A stretch of 64,000 bases of DNA from Sphagnum magellanicum (GCA_021904315.1 CM038923.1:8748038-8812037); one strand, 5' to 3'; shown: positions 13,101 to 24,860, counted from the stretch's first letter. The notes: generated by a model from the letters alone, not told the origin. Made by a program: numbers and translations.

Positions 13101-16100
13101 TGACACCTCACTTTTGCCCTCTCTTGTCGCTTCATCTCACTCCCAACAACAACACACTCTTCCACCTCCTCATGCTCCCCATCACTATCAATCACCACTG
13201 TAGTTCGCACTTTCTTATTCACAGGCAGCTCTGCAGAGATATATAACACATTCTTTGCTTCAGAACTGTTTTCTTTTTCCCATACTCCAAGTAGGACATG
13301 AAGTAAAACAACGTGTGCTCTCCTGCTCTGGAAACAGTAACAAACACAACCATACCTGTTGTGGCTGGTTCCAGCTGCCTCTTGGCACTCTTGCCCTGAG
13401 CCACTGCTGTTGTGGCAGCAGCAGCGTCAGTGACAACCACCTTCTGATCAGGATCCTGCATCTCGTTTAGACTAGCATCAGTAGCATCGTTTGTCAATAG
13501 TTGTGTGATGCTCTGCTCCAAGTTGTTGTTCTCCCCATTCTCATGCAAACCATTCTCCTCTGTTCACGCAACAACACTGGCTCTTGAGGACATGATCCAG
13601 CAATCAAACAACTTACAGATTTCATCTATATATATGTGTGTCACAAAGGATCTCAACAAGCTTCCGACAGTCTACAACAAAGTTCAAGTTTCACACCTAG
13701 CTTTTCGGTCTTGAGTTTTGATGGCAACATCAGGGAATGGGTAGTTTCATTTGCGCTTCCGTCATTGGCCACAGATACCTCAGCTTCCACAGTGACCATC
13801 GGTTCCATCTTCACTGTTACCTCTGCCTCCTGTTCCACAGAGTCTACCTTGTTCCCTTCTTCATTCCTGCAGGCTCCCTGCTTCACACAAAAAGCTGCTG
13901 ATTTGAGTGAATCTTTATTTTATCATCTGGCCTAAACCATCACCAACAGTACATGCTGTGCTAAAAGCTGATAGAAGTTCTTCATTCCCACAATGTTGGG
14001 TGGGTGCCAAACTGCTCAAAACTATCAGTAATTCTCACCACCTCAGGTACTATGCTGTCAGGTACCAATACTATGCAGCTTTAGATGCCTTAACTACTGT
14101 TATACATTCCTGAGAAACAAAAGGACACTGGAAAAAATTCCAAGACATCCGTTACCTTTTTTACCTGTGCAACACCATTTGCAGTTTGCAGCACAGCAGC
14201 TCTCTTGCATCGGGACCTTGATTTCAAAGTTGATGCTCTTCTCTGCTGCTTGTGCAACTTTTTTGCATCATCTTCTTCCCGGACCTAAAGGAAATTGCAA
14301 AACATTGAGAGCAAATTTAGGAAAATAGTGAACTCTCAAAAATTTTGATTGCAGTGTCACACAAACATATAAAAATAAGGATGAAACCAAACCGCAGTCA
14401 TTTATCTGTCTTGTAAACATTCTTACTGCCCCATCATGAATTTGTATCATGCAGTGAAGACCCAAGACTTGGATTTTGTGACAAAATCCAGCCTTCCTTT
14501 TGTAGAAGAGGTGTAAGGCTGTTGGGTGCATGCAGATCCTAATGGCAATTTTTGCTGAAGAAACGCGAATTGGGTTTGGTATCAGAAACCTTCTTCAGAG
14601 ACGTTTTTTGGCGATCTGTTAATCCTCGCTCACGCTCGTTCTCCAAAGCTTCTGTAAAGAGCTTACTATTCTCAACTTCAATGTCCCCTATCTCCTCCAC
14701 CTGCACAAAAAACACTTGGTTTATAGTGTTTGGCACTGTTCAAATCTTCTGGCCAACAAGTGATGAGCTCACAACTGATGCAACCAACTGTAGGCAAGTA
14801 TGAAAAGACCTTCCAAACAGCAGAGGGTCATGCATCCTCAGCAGGCAACAAAGCAAATGCCCACTGGTTCCAGCACTGCAAACTTTCATCAAAAGAATGT
14901 CCCTCGACATCTACCAAAACATGTGTAAGCACAGAGAGGCTATTCTCCTAGAGGATGGTGCTCTCTCTTTGATGCAGAAGACAACAGAGATTGTATTAAT
15001 GGGTGTGAAACAAAATGTGATGACCTTCATCCTTTTGATACTGTTGTTACCAGAGAAACATCAAATGAACAGAAGGATCTTACAGTATTAATCCCAGGCA
15101 GGTCAAGACCCATCAATGCGGCTTGTTCAGGTGTAGAAGCCAAATAAACTGCCGCCCATTTCTCTGTCCCCATAAGGTGACCAGGCCTGGCTTCATCCTC
15201 CTTATCTAAAAACCCAACCATCGACCACCCATCATCTGAAATTGGACCAGCAGTGGGTCCCAATGCACTCTTCACTTTTCTATCCAAAAAGCCACTTGCA
15301 CCTTCATCCTGAAGTCTCCCATGGTGCCTGTACAGTTATGAAAATTCCATTGGTGAGTTTTCTCCATAAACATCTTGTAGCACCACAGATATCAAACATT
15401 GCTGATGGTCAAACACAAATTCATGGAATGCTATAAAATGGGTGCTTGAATTGCAAGATGAAAGCTATCTTCCTAGACACTAATTACACTCTGCAGGGCA
15501 TGAAGAACCCAAATTACTTCAGCAGAGCTAACAAAATAAGCAGAGCACAAAAAGAAAAATGCTCAGATTTGTATCCTCATTACCTTCTCACAGGTCGCTG
15601 ATTTGTTAACTGTTGCTCAGCTTGGCTCACAACTTCAAATGCTTCTTGAGTGGCCTGTAGACCTGCCCAATGAGTCCGTTTCTTCCAAGCCTCTGTTGTA
15701 CAACCTTCAGGAGCTTGTTTCTCGATCCATTTAAACAGATCAGGGAGACTGACTCCTGCATCATCCAGTTTTTCCTACAAAAGAAGGCAATGCATTGGCT
15801 TAGTCTTTCGTACTTTATTTGGCTTTTCATCCCATCCTTATTCTTCTCTACAACTCTTTTGACACTGTGCTTGCAAGACAAACAGCCCACAAAACCAGCA
15901 CACCTCATCATCTACTACTAACAATCAAACCAACTGTCAGGTGAGTGGAAACCTGCAATAGAGCACTTTTGTCCTCAAGTTCATCCACCTTCTCCTGCCA
16001 TTGCTCCTTCAAGATGCTCATCTCTTTCTCAACTGCTGCCTCCAACTGCACTACAGACAACACAGTGATAAAGTTTTCCCCCAGCTGTCTTCAATGTCAA

Positions 16101-19100
16101 CATCACCAATGTTGAAAAAAATTTACTATTACTCATGCAAATGCCATAGAACTGTGATCCAAGTAAAAACCTCCATCCCACAGAAATTTTTCACTAAGAT
16201 GCCTCAGGCTAACAGTAGGTACTTCCATTTTCCAGGAAATATAACTTACTGGATAGCAAATAGCATCAAACAAGAAGACAAACCTCAGATCCAGAAAGGG
16301 TCTCAGCAAGCTCCTGTTGCACTTCTTGTTCGGTGGCCTCCAATGACTCATCCTCCAGCGCTTCCTGAGCTTCAGCTGCCTGAATTGCTTGCACCACAAT
16401 TTAAGTCTGCTTTTAGAAAGCAATACTTGCTTACACAAATCCAAGCCCCCCAAGTTCTTTGCATATTTGTGAAAAATGCTGTCAAAAGTTCACTCATCAT
16501 GGAATTGGCTTTCAAGGCAGGCAACAAAAAACACTCTAATGGAACCCCAAGTACACTAGAAAATTTACCTCGCTTTCTACTTGCAGAAGCTCGTCAACAA
16601 GTTGTTGGACATCCTCATCAGTTAGAGGCCCCTGTCCCAAAATGCACCCACCCATGAGCCATAGTCCTCTATTGGGTGACCCACTTGTTTATATATCCTC
16701 ATGGGTTCGAAGAACTTCTCCATATTTTACAATATATAAGAGGAAACCCAACAGTAAAGAACAGGCAGAAGCAAAAGCCCCAAAACTAAGAAGAGGGTTC
16801 AAATAACAGCAAGAGTTTCACACAGATGTTCAGAGAAAATTCAACAGCAAAATGCCCACCTCATTACTAGAGTCATCCTCCAAACCAGAAAAGTGTGGAC
16901 CATCACTACCACTATCCTCATTGTTTTCATCCTCATCCTCATCCTCCTGTTCTTCTTCCTCTTCATCAGCATAATCTTCTTCTTCTTCTTCATCCTCCTC
17001 ATCTTGTTCTTGAGCTTCCTCTGCCACAAGTTTGGCTTGGTCTTGATCTCCAGTCTTGATTCCATCCAAGATTTCCTCTGATATCCTGCATTGATCAACA
17101 CTGTCATGCTCAATTAGCATGTTCACAGTCATCAGTGAAGTCTCTGCACTAACCAACAGAAGAACTCTGCCTCAATGCATATTGTCTTTCTCATTTCCTT
17201 TGCAGATGGGTTCAATGACAGTGTTAGATTTGATAGTTATGTTTCACAACAGTAGTACTTTCCACAGGGTTGGAAGAAGTAGCAACCCTATGATGAAAGG
17301 GGGAGAGGGACAAGAAACAGGATGCAAGACTCAAAACCATTTCACAGAAAAAGAAAAACAGTCTTTCATGGGTGTGATTGATCCTGAGCAAATGGGAAGA
17401 AGTGACCGGATGCAGGGACAGTAATGAGGAATCAACTTACAGCAGATGGGAAGGAGTGACAGGTGCAGAGATGGTAGCTCCTGTATCCAACTGAGAAACT
17501 GCAGCTTCTGTTGCTGCTAATGGGTTAGTGGCATCCTCCCTTGTTGTGAGGACATTCACCTGAGACATCTTGATATTCTCAGCTTCACTTCCAGCTTCAT
17601 GTGTGATGCCAACTCCAGAATCTTCATCAAGAAAGTCCTTCAACCTCCTGGATATGACCCCACCAGCACTCTTAGTGAATATGAAGAAAGATGAAGAATA
17701 CACAATAGGATGATACACAAATGCTTCAAATGCCAAGAGAGAGAACACACACACGAGAATTGGTCAACTTACTGCAGATGATGAGGAGGAGGAGTGATCG
17801 TAGCAGGCATGGTAATCTCCTCAATACCCACGTGAGAAGATCCAGTTTCTGTTACTAAGTGATCAGCATCTTTGCTTCCTAGGATATTCAGATCAGACTT
17901 CCCATTGCTCTCACCTTCTTCAAGTTTGGGCTTGCTGGTAATAATAATACCACCTCTCAAATCTTCCTCTGGCCTCCTATAACAACAACCCAACTCATAT
18001 GGCTCAGACAATGTGATTCATGTAGGATGATGAATTCATTGAGACTGAGAGACAAAACACCCATTGTGACAAGAAGCTGCTCTCTGACTTACTCAAGATT
18101 TTCCTGACAAACAGCAGCTACAGGAATCACCACCTCAATACTCAAGTGAGAGAGTTCCAATTCTGCTACTAAGCGTTTTGTGTCCTCCCGCATCCTGATG
18201 ATAGGGTCTGGTTCAATATCCATCTCAAGCACAGTTTTGGCTTCGCAAGTACCATCACTTAAATTTTCACCTGCCTCTTCTTCTTCTGGCCTACTGCAAA
18301 GAAGAACAATTCACATTTCAGGTGCTCATGATGGGAAGCCAATGCCAGAAGTGGTGTCAAAGATTATGGTGAAGCCATTGCTGACAGAAGACTCACCTGC
18401 ACCCATCTAACAACAAACACCTTACGCACTCATCTCCAAATTCCACAAGTAGCTCATCACTAATGACTGCGCAGAAAGTGGTTAAGGAAGATAAGCCTAC
18501 CCAACAGTAGATGGAATGGCAGCTGCATCCACAGTAGCTGAAATACCCAGGTCACCAGTTGCAGCAGGAGCTGTTCTTACTGGAGTTGTAATTTCCTCCC
18601 TGGCCACTATTCGGTGCTCAGGATTCACAGTCTTGTGATCAAACTGGGCCTTGCAAGTAGAGTCACCTTCAGTTCCTGACATGGTCAGCATTTTGTGCTC
18701 AGGATTCACAGTCTCATGATCAAGGTGGGCCTTGCAAGTAGAGTCGTCACCTCCAGCTCCTGACATGTTGTTCAGCATTTTGTGCTCAGGTTCTAAAGTC
18801 TTGTGATCAAGCTGGGCCTTGCAAGTAGAATCACTTTCAGTTCCTGACACAATGGTCAGCATTTTGTGGTCAGGTTCCACAGTCTTGTGATCAAGCTGGA
18901 CCTTGCATGTAGAGGACTTGCCTTCAGTTCCTGACATGTTTTTCATCATCAAGTCTGGCCCATCTGCTGCTGCTGTTGTTGTACCTGCATACTGATTGGT
19001 GTTAGCCAATTCCAGCTGCTCAAAGTGATCCAACTTGCCCAACCATGCTCTGGTCTCACCTGGCCGATTTGGATCACAAGTCGCTGCCTCCAGAAAGGCA

Positions 19101-20301
19101 GTCCTAGCATCCTGCAGTCTATTCAATGAAAGAAGAGCAATCCTGTCACACACACACAAACCAAAGACATGTAAGTAAATCAAATCACATCACATTGCTG
19201 TAGCTAGCTACTTCTGCCATCCATCCACAAAAGCAAGACTCAGAAAAGACTGCAAAACAGAAAGAGAAGCAATGTGAGAAAGAAACACAATTCAGCCACA
19301 TCCCAGACATTTCCCAAGGGACCTGGTGCAAACTGAAGAGGACTTGAGCACAGCTAGAGGAAAAAAAAATTAGGAAGGAGAAGTCCTAAAGATGATGAAG
19401 CCAAAAAGATAAGACATACCCTTTCCTTGTGTAGGCTTCCCTCAGAGTGGGATCAAGCTGAATGGCTTTATTAGCATCTGCAACTGACTCTGCAGGAACC
19501 CAACACTTTGAATAAGCAGGAAAGCAACCAGACAGTAGGAACAAGAACCCAAAGCTCAGATTTGACAGGAGCATGTGAGACATGGATTTGGGTGGCTAGG
19601 GAATGACAGCAAAAAATTACTGTCAGTGACCAAAACCAGCACCCAATTCCATGAGGGAAAGAAATTGGTCAGATGGGAAAACCATCAGCACCACCCTCAG
19701 ATTGCAAACTAATCAATGCAACAAACAGCACAGAGCTCACAATGCCATAATTACAAAAAAATTCATGCAACACACAGGATGCTCCAAGTGCAATGGTTAC
19801 AAACAAATCCGTGAAACAAATCACATGCTCAAACACCGCGATTACAAACCCTAATCCATGCAACAAAACAGCATGCTCAATGCCACGTGATTACTTATGA
19901 AAAGGAGGTGGAGACATCACTGTCCATGTGCAAATGTCTCCGTAATTATCTTCACAACAATTCATATCACTTACACAATGTTGATGATGGCAAAAACCTG
20001 GAACCTTAATTTTTGGGGTTTTCTCAAGAGAGGCTAGGTAATGCAAAGAGCGTCTTGTTCCTCCTCTTCTTCTTCTTGTGCTGACAGAAGGAGAATTTTT
20101 CTTACCTATGAAATTCTTCTCAAAGCAGTGCTGTATTGCGCGCAAAAGATATAGGTATGCATTGTTGGGGTTTGAATGAATGGCCTTGTCGTATATTAAG
20201 GTGTACTCCTTGGAACGCTCCAATTCTGGGACGACTTCTTTGTTGTCTCCTTTCTTTCTGCTGCTGCTGCTGCTGCTGCTGCTACCATTCTTCTCCATCA
20301 T
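6358..20301 (-). CDS. ATRX: ATRX/CHR20 SNF2-family chromatin remodeller with an N-terminal SGT1-like TPR domain (34 exons)
   Basis: This encodes a nuclear SNF2 ATPase. In the known family it acts with histone H3.3 deposition and heterochromatin maintenance. Exons from the start are 20301-20106, 19489-19420, 19142-18501, 18293-18093, 17976-17773, 17647-17441, 17085-16860, 16631-16569, 16379-16284, 16045-15953, 15774-15584, 15327-15084, 14700-14590, 14284-14165, 13877-13697, 13559-13356, 13230-12956, 12709-12491, 12281-11986, 11865-11775, 11643-11413, 11174-11055, 10855-10689, 10440-10293, 10038-9886, 9750-9695, 9561-9261, 8966-8825, 8629-8559, 8425-8187, 8026-7823, 7405-7327, 7194-6797 and 6673-6358. 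They total 6555 nt, giving 2184 residues, and the phase is kept at every junction. All introns are GT-AG except one GC-AG. Domain order is TPR (about 25-115), repeats and acidic linker (about 130-582), conserved plant ATRX N-region (583-890), ADD (about 1120-1260), SNF2 ATPase (1388-1700), HelC (1774-1950), C-tail. The start is the first ATG of a pair in exon 1. The single-gene reading of the TPR part is inferred from splice phase and needs transcript support. Confidence 0.9.
7327..8425 (-). CDS. SNF2 helicase C-lobe (exons 30-32)
   Basis: Motif IV region [18 protein letters not shown] is followed by RLDGQTS. Motif V is [13 protein letters not shown] and motif VI is [15 protein letters not shown], completed across the splice joining exons 31 and 32. 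The arginine fingers and the GQKK turn of ATRX are intact, so the ATPase looks functional. Confidence 0.93.
9886..11174 (-). CDS. SNF2 ATPase lobe 1 (exons 22-25)
   Basis: Motif I ([13 protein letters not shown]) closes exon 22. Motif Ia follows ([14 protein letters not shown]), then motif II ([12 protein letters not shown], a DEAH box) and motif III ([17 protein letters not shown]). These match ATRX/RAD54-class SNF2 helicases. Exon 26 (9750-9695) and exon 27 (9561-9261) add FVREGFLG and [10 protein letters not shown], which are ATRX hallmarks. Confidence 0.95.
11053..11056 (-). other. Non-canonical GC-AG intron donor
   Basis: The exon ending ...KTLQ is followed by GCATGT, not GT, and the next exon starts after a normal AG at 10856. 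No nearby GT keeps the protein, since TLQ must join VIAF. The flanking exon base CAG and the +3 to +6 bases fit the known GC-AG class of introns. Confidence 0.75.
11986..12709 (-). CDS. ADD zinc-finger domain of ATRX (exons 18-19)
   Basis: Exon 18 holds the GATA-like finger (CTAC and CMCKRC cysteine pairs). Exon 19 holds the PHD-like finger ([27 protein letters not shown]), followed by a helix. This is the ATRX-DNMT3-DNMT3L layout, which in animal ATRX reads the histone H3 tail with unmethylated K4 and trimethylated K9. All metal-binding Cys positions I expect are present. Ligand specificity in this species is inferred. Confidence 0.9.
14590..16631 (-). CDS. Plant-conserved N-terminal region of ATRX (exons 8-13)
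   Basis: These exons encode a charged, probably coiled segment ([56 protein letters not shown]). Signatures of the plant ATRX N-region follow: [17 protein letters not shown], then [20 protein letters not shown] and [20 protein letters not shown] recognise these from the plant orthologue family, which is why the gene is called ATRX rather than a generic SNF2 protein. Exon lengths are 63, 96, 93, 191, 244 and 111 nt. Confidence 0.85.
16860..17085 (-). CDS. Acidic linker exon 7 of the ATRX gene
   Basis: After [16 protein letters not shown] the exon encodes a run of about 45 residues that are almost all Glu and Asp, ending in [14 protein letters not shown]. Acidic tracts of this kind occur in many histone-handling proteins. 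Here it sits just before the conserved plant ATRX N-region. An overlapping basic ORF in another frame is a shadow of the GAA/GAT codons. Confidence 0.8.
17441..18293 (-). other. Three tandemly duplicated exons (exons 4, 5, 6) of the ATRX gene
   Basis: Exons of 201, 204 and 207 nt (18293-18093, 17976-17773, 17647-17441) are all phase 2-2 and start with RPEEEE, RPEEDL and RLKDFL. The exon ends are similar at DNA level: compare the CCTCAATAC-C-A-GTGAGA stretches at about 17820 and 18136. They encode acidic, unstructured linker sequence. The equal phases mean any of them could be skipped without a frameshift. Confidence 0.75.
18590..18945 (-). repeat. Four tandem 27-29-residue repeats within exon 3
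   Basis: Exon 3 (19142-18501) carries four successive copies of a motif of the form [16 protein letters not shown], then T-[VL]-[EN]-P-[ED]-H-[KR] and a short hydrophobic step. The DNA copies are about 81-87 bp and clearly alike, so they arose by tandem duplication. Each copy has one Cys and two His (C, DH, PEH), but the spacing does not match a zinc finger I know. The segment links the TPR domain to the acidic linker. Confidence 0.8.
18970..20301 (-). CDS. Exons 1-3 (5' part): SGT1-like TPR domain of the ATRX gene
   Basis: Exon 1 (20301-20106) starts MMEKNG, runs through a serine stretch, then gives a TPR helix pair ([19 protein letters not shown]). Exon 2 supplies [20 protein letters not shown], and exon 3 opens with [20 protein letters not shown]. 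Together they form about two and a half TPR units. The DANKAI-LDPTL-AY-RKG wording is typical of the TPR domain of SGT1, the HSP90 co-chaperone. The CS and SGS domains of SGT1 are absent. Phases (1 after exon 1, 2 after exon 2) match the downstream ATRX exons, and no terminator or second promoter is obvious between. It could still be a separate short gene with read-through. Confidence 0.7.
20259..20282 (-). repeat. Trinucleotide repeat coding for poly-serine in exon 1
   Basis: A run of eight CTG units on the plus strand reads as AGC serine codons on the minus strand, just after MMEKNG. It is likely polymorphic in length. Changes by whole units keep the frame. Confidence 0.8.
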
Positions 20302-20735
20302 CACCAGCAACAAGCTTCTTCTTCGGCTATGGCCATCATCATCCAGAGTGACCCTCAGAAAACCTCAAAAACTGGAAACCCTCAAAAGGGTAAACCTCAA
20401 TTTGTTGTTTGAGAGAGGTAATCCCAAGCTTGCAATCTGGAATGTGTCTGTCTTGATTACAGACAGAAGAGTTTCAACGAAAAAAAAGATTCCAAACACT
20501 TGCAGTCAAGCCAAGTCTAAGTAAGTGATGATGCCTTTTCTTCTTCTTCGTCTTCTGCTTCTTCTTCTTGTTCTTGTTGTTCTTCTTCCCACATTGAGGA
20601 ACATCTATTTTATTGTATGCACCGATCCAGCAAGGAAAGGAAAGGGAAGAATCGATTGTTATGCAATCACAGGATCTTTCTTCCTATTTTGCTAACTAAG
20701 TAACTGACTCCTCTCCCTTGTGCAAAACAGAAAAT
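20302..20735 (-). promoter_or_regulatory. 5' flank and probable 5' UTR/promoter of the TPR-ATRX gene
   Basis: This stretch lies directly upstream of the first exon and is free of other genes. It contains pyrimidine-rich CTTCTT tracts at about 20535-20590, which read as GAA-rich sequence on the gene's strand, a common feature of plant 5' UTRs. No clear TATA box or start site can be fixed by eye. Confidence 0.35.
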
Positions 20736-20859
20736 GAAAGAAAAAGAATGGGAGGAAGAAAGTGGAAAACGGTGGGCTAAGAGTATTTTCTTGCAATTCT
20801 CTCACAACAACTACAATACAAAAACAATGCAAGGAAACACAAAGACACAAAACCAACCC

Positions 20860-21075
20860 AAACACAACACAACTTCAACGCTACCCAACCCAACCCAACC
20901 CAACACAAATCCAACACGACCCAACACAAAACAACCCCAACCCAATACAACACAAATCCAATACTACCCAACCCAATACAATACAAATCCAACACAACCC
21001 AAATACAACACAAATCCAAGAATACCCAATCCAACACAATACAAATCCAACTCAACCCAATACAAACCTAACCCA
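20860..21075. repeat. Degenerate CAACCCAACAC simple repeat
   Basis: About 215 bp of CCCAACCCAACACAAATCC-type sequence is made of A and C with few T and almost no G. It produces long open frames on both strands that are compositional artefacts. It is followed by a (CT)n run near 21206-21227 and GGTAGGTA-type repeats at about 21355-21385. It is not the plant telomere repeat TTTAGGG. Confidence 0.75.
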
Positions 21076-21479
21076 AGAAGCAAAGAGAGAGACAAAGAGA
21101 GAAGTAGAGTAATTGATGTCAAAAGAAAATTTTATGGCAACAACAACCACCACACCGTTCACACTAACACAATTAGAAGAAGAAAGAAGCTACTAACAAA
21201 ACAACCCTCTCTCTCTCTCTCTCTCAAAAACAACCAAATAGGGTACAATAGGGCAACATGAGACCAACCAACAAATTTACACTAACTAATGTCAATGCTA
21301 ATGCAAAAGAGATATTTAGTGGAGGACTTATGTTGAAAGAAAGGAAAAAAAAAGAAGGTAGGTAGATGGGTGGGTAGGTAGGTAAATGAGATACGTAAGT
21401 GGGTGGGTCCATTGGTGAAATAGGTATGTAAATAAATAAGTAAATAAATATGAAAAAAAAACAAATTAAACTCACTTTG

Positions 21480-24165
21480 TTTCAACAAATTGTTAGTTCA
21501 AAATAGTTATGAATAAGAATAGAAATTTAGAAATCTACGAACAAAATAAGATGTTTTTTTTGTTGTCTTTGTTGTTTGATCTTTACATGAATAGGAGAGA
21601 CAAATTGTGACAATAGGTGTAACAATTTCTAGTTATGTGAGCTTTTTTTTTTCTTAAACCAAAGAAATAGAAAAGCAAAAAGAAAAATTAAAAGCATGAA
21701 AATGATTTTTATTTTTTTTTAATGTTTTCAATTAGTTGGATTTGTGTTGTATTGGGTTGTGTTGGATTTTCACTCTTTTTCTTTTTAATTGATGATTTTC
21801 ATTTTTACATTTGGTTTTTGGTGTATAGCCAAAAATATTTGTACTTCATATTTGGTTTATAAATCAGATTTGGCTAATCTTCCCTTTTTCCTTTTTTTTA
21901 CATCTTCCTATGCATGATCCCCAGAATTTTTTTGAAAGATTGTTTGTGGCATATTCATCCTACATATTACCATCCCCATCCATCCAATAAGGTACGTTAA
22001 GTTGTAATTGAGGTGGGTGGATTTATTAAGCTTATTTGTAGTAAGTCACCTAAATTTTTAGGGTTAGTAGTTAGGACTTTGAAAAAGTATTTCTTATGGT
22101 TTTTATGGCATAGCCCATTCCGGCTTTGTCAGGCATAAACCATTGGCTGATTTTTTTTAGGGTTAAAGAGAGAATGGGCATCTTGCCAAAGAAATATCAC
22201 CTTAAATTGAAAGACACCATTAGAGGGAGTTGGAAGTTGGGTTGGGGGTTCAAAGGGCCAGGGTCAAATATTTACCATGGGTAGAAGAAAAACATTAGGT
22301 GTTTGTGTTGATGGTGATTATCTTTTGGACAATAGCCTAGTAGCAATTTGGGATTTGGGATTTAGGGTTTGGAGGTTGGGGAGCATTGGAAACATGAAAA
22401 ACCCTAGGGGAATGCGCTACTATCAATGCCTTTTGCCCCTCGACCAAAGACGATGATGATGCTCAAGGTCCAAGGGTGAAAGGCATCGACAAGTGCCTTC
22501 CCTTGCATAACAAAAGAAGGGTAAAAAATTATGGTGTGAAAATCAAGAGCATGGCCTTACAATGTGTAAGGTGTCCCTAATTTGCACTAGGCAAAATCCT
22601 TGAGTTTGTTGGCTATAAGTCAATGATATTGTGTTGAGAATCATTATAAAATATAGCGGTTTCAAGGCATTTTGGCCCCTAGAAATTAAGTGAGATTATT
22701 CACCTTAATTTGTTTGTCTAAGGATGCACATTCATCTTATCACGTTTTATTTTCTTCAACACATGTTAAATTGTACACACATCCCCAAATGAATTTGTCA
22801 CCGGTTCATAACTCATCAAAAAGAAATTCATGCAATTTTTCAAAATGTGACACAATGATTAGAAACATTCAAATTCGCATGTCATGACAAGGTTTTTTTT
22901 GGTGTGAAAATTTGCACAAATATGAAAGATAAATATGGAAAGGGAATACTTGATTGCATATTTCATTTTTTAAAAAGAAAATTTCATTAGATTTCAAAAT
23001 AAATTGAAATCCAATTGTGACATTTTTTTATTGGTTTTGGTTTGGTTGCAATTTTTTTCAATGTTTAGATAGATAGCTTAGAAGATGTCACCGTTTAATG
23101 TGAAATCTCTTTTGGATTGCTCGTAATTAATGTGAAATCAAAAAAGAGAAAAAAATAACAATTGTTTCTTCTACAAAAACATGATGATGTAAATTAATAT
23201 AGATTTTTATTTTTTTTCCCTTCGTTATGACCAATTTACCATACTATCCATTGTTCATATTACATAAACAATAGGTCCATTGTCCACAACACACCTTGTT
23301 ATGGATAATATAATGGCCCCATGTTTAGGGCATTCCCAAAATAGAAGGCTTTACATAAAGTGTTAGCCCAATATGACCTAGCATTTCAGGAATGTCCCAC
23401 ACCTTCTTTAACTTTGCACATTATAAACACAAGGTGAAATTACCATGAACTTCAAAACCTAGCCTTTTTTTTAAAATGTACTTGCAAGGTGTTTTATAAG
23501 ACATAATGTGATGACAAATGTTTCAAAAAAATGTAATGTTCATAGAAACAAGCATTTGATTTTTTGACATTCTCATTTTTTTCCATGATATTCATTGGGT
23601 GTCATCAAACAAGATTATTTTTTAAATTCCCATTTTAACACCATGTAAAACTTTAGGGGCAAATTTCACTAAATTCACATCCATCCTTATCTCCACCTTG
23701 GAAGGGTTTTATTTTGATAAAATCTAATCCTTCAAACTGTATGTTACATTCAAACATATGTAAATCATGAAGTAAATAAAAAAAGGATTTTACACCCACT
23801 CTTTCAAAATGGGAAGAATTTTACACCTTCATTAAACACTCCCAAAAATTAATCAATTTAGTTAAAAGGCACCTTTTTAAATAAAAAATTTTCATCTAAT
23901 CAATGTTATTACACGAAATAAATAAATAAAGGAAAAACACCCGACAAGGAAACAATAAAAAAAAAAAACAAGGATTGAAATCCAAACAAAATATCACATT
24001 CGAAAATATAAAACGCACAATGGGGAGCCTTAACAAGAGAAAACTTAAAACCTAGGACCTAAACCCATCATTAGTAACATGAAACAAATCATGCAAGGAA
24101 ATGGGCGAAAAACCTAAAAGGACACCAAGCCTAGAAGAGGCTTCTCATGTTGCCACAATTGCCCA
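21480..24165. other. AT-rich spacer, no supportable gene
   Basis: Nothing coding is recognised. Near 23326-23400 the words TAGGGCATTCCC and CAGGAATGTCCC face each other about 70 bp apart, which looks like a decayed relative of the hairpin at 783-862. Confidence 0.45.
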
Positions 24166-24169
24166 ATGC

Positions 24170-24860
24170 AAGATAATGGCTACCTAAACTTTTTAGAAAA
24201 CCATCGACACCCTCTATTAAATGAACATATAATCGAAAAAGGAGGACCACCCAAACCGTTTGTTAACCAAGCCATGTTGGGACAACAATGAAGGAAGTCG
24301 TTCGTTTACTGGTGCAAACATCCAAATATTTCTACTACCCAAGAGATGAAATCATCCTCATGGTGTCGATCGTGATATGACACAACCTTTGCATGAGCTA
24401 TAATCGTCACAACCATTTCCTGGGAAGAAGCAACTTGCGAAATAATATCCACATGAATTGGGTTAACAATGACTACATTTGCCAAAGTGTGTGAGTACCA
24501 TCTCTTATAAACACAATATCCACTTGTCACTATGATGTCTAGAAAGATGGCATCAAGAAAACATGTGTTTGCTCGCACAAAACATGGAATTTAACATCCC
24601 TAGCGATGGAAACAAAAGAATTTCAAATTATATCATGTGTGGTCGTGCGCTCTCTCCCATGAACATAACAAAGTAAATGTATCCATGTCAAATCTATGGC
24701 TTGACCGCATATGCATTGAGAAAAATTACGAGCTATGGGATGGGGGAGGTTCAATCTAGTGCATAGTGCTAAGGAGAAAATCCCAAAGGCCATATTAAAA
24801 GATGGATAATTGGACGAGCAAAAAGCCAAGCACCCAAGTTTGGGCTTACACAAGATCTAA
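24170..24860 (-). pseudogene. Retroelement fragment: zinc-knuckle-like plus nuclease-like C-terminal domain of a plant reverse-transcriptase-type protein
   Basis: Two adjacent minus-strand open pieces (24853-24623 and 24578-24306) join across a stop and a small break. They read CICGQAIDLTWIHLLC, then HGRERTTTHD, then LANVVIVNPIHVDII, HDRHHEDDF and VEIFGCLHQ. The C-x-C ... H-x3-C ... H pattern followed by a D-V-like and H-D-R-H region matches a repetitive protein domain common at the C-end of some plant and algal non-LTR reverse transcriptases. No RT domain is visible here. The family name is inference from recall. Confidence 0.5.

Noticed and set aside
16841..17113. Lys/Arg/Met-rich ORF overlapping the acidic exon
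   Set aside because: It is a frame shadow of the Glu/Asp codons. The acidic frame alone fits the splice phases on both sides.
20777..21112. Long overlapping ORFs on both strands in the CAACCC-rich tract
   Set aside because: They come from a G-poor simple repeat that contains few stop codons in any frame.
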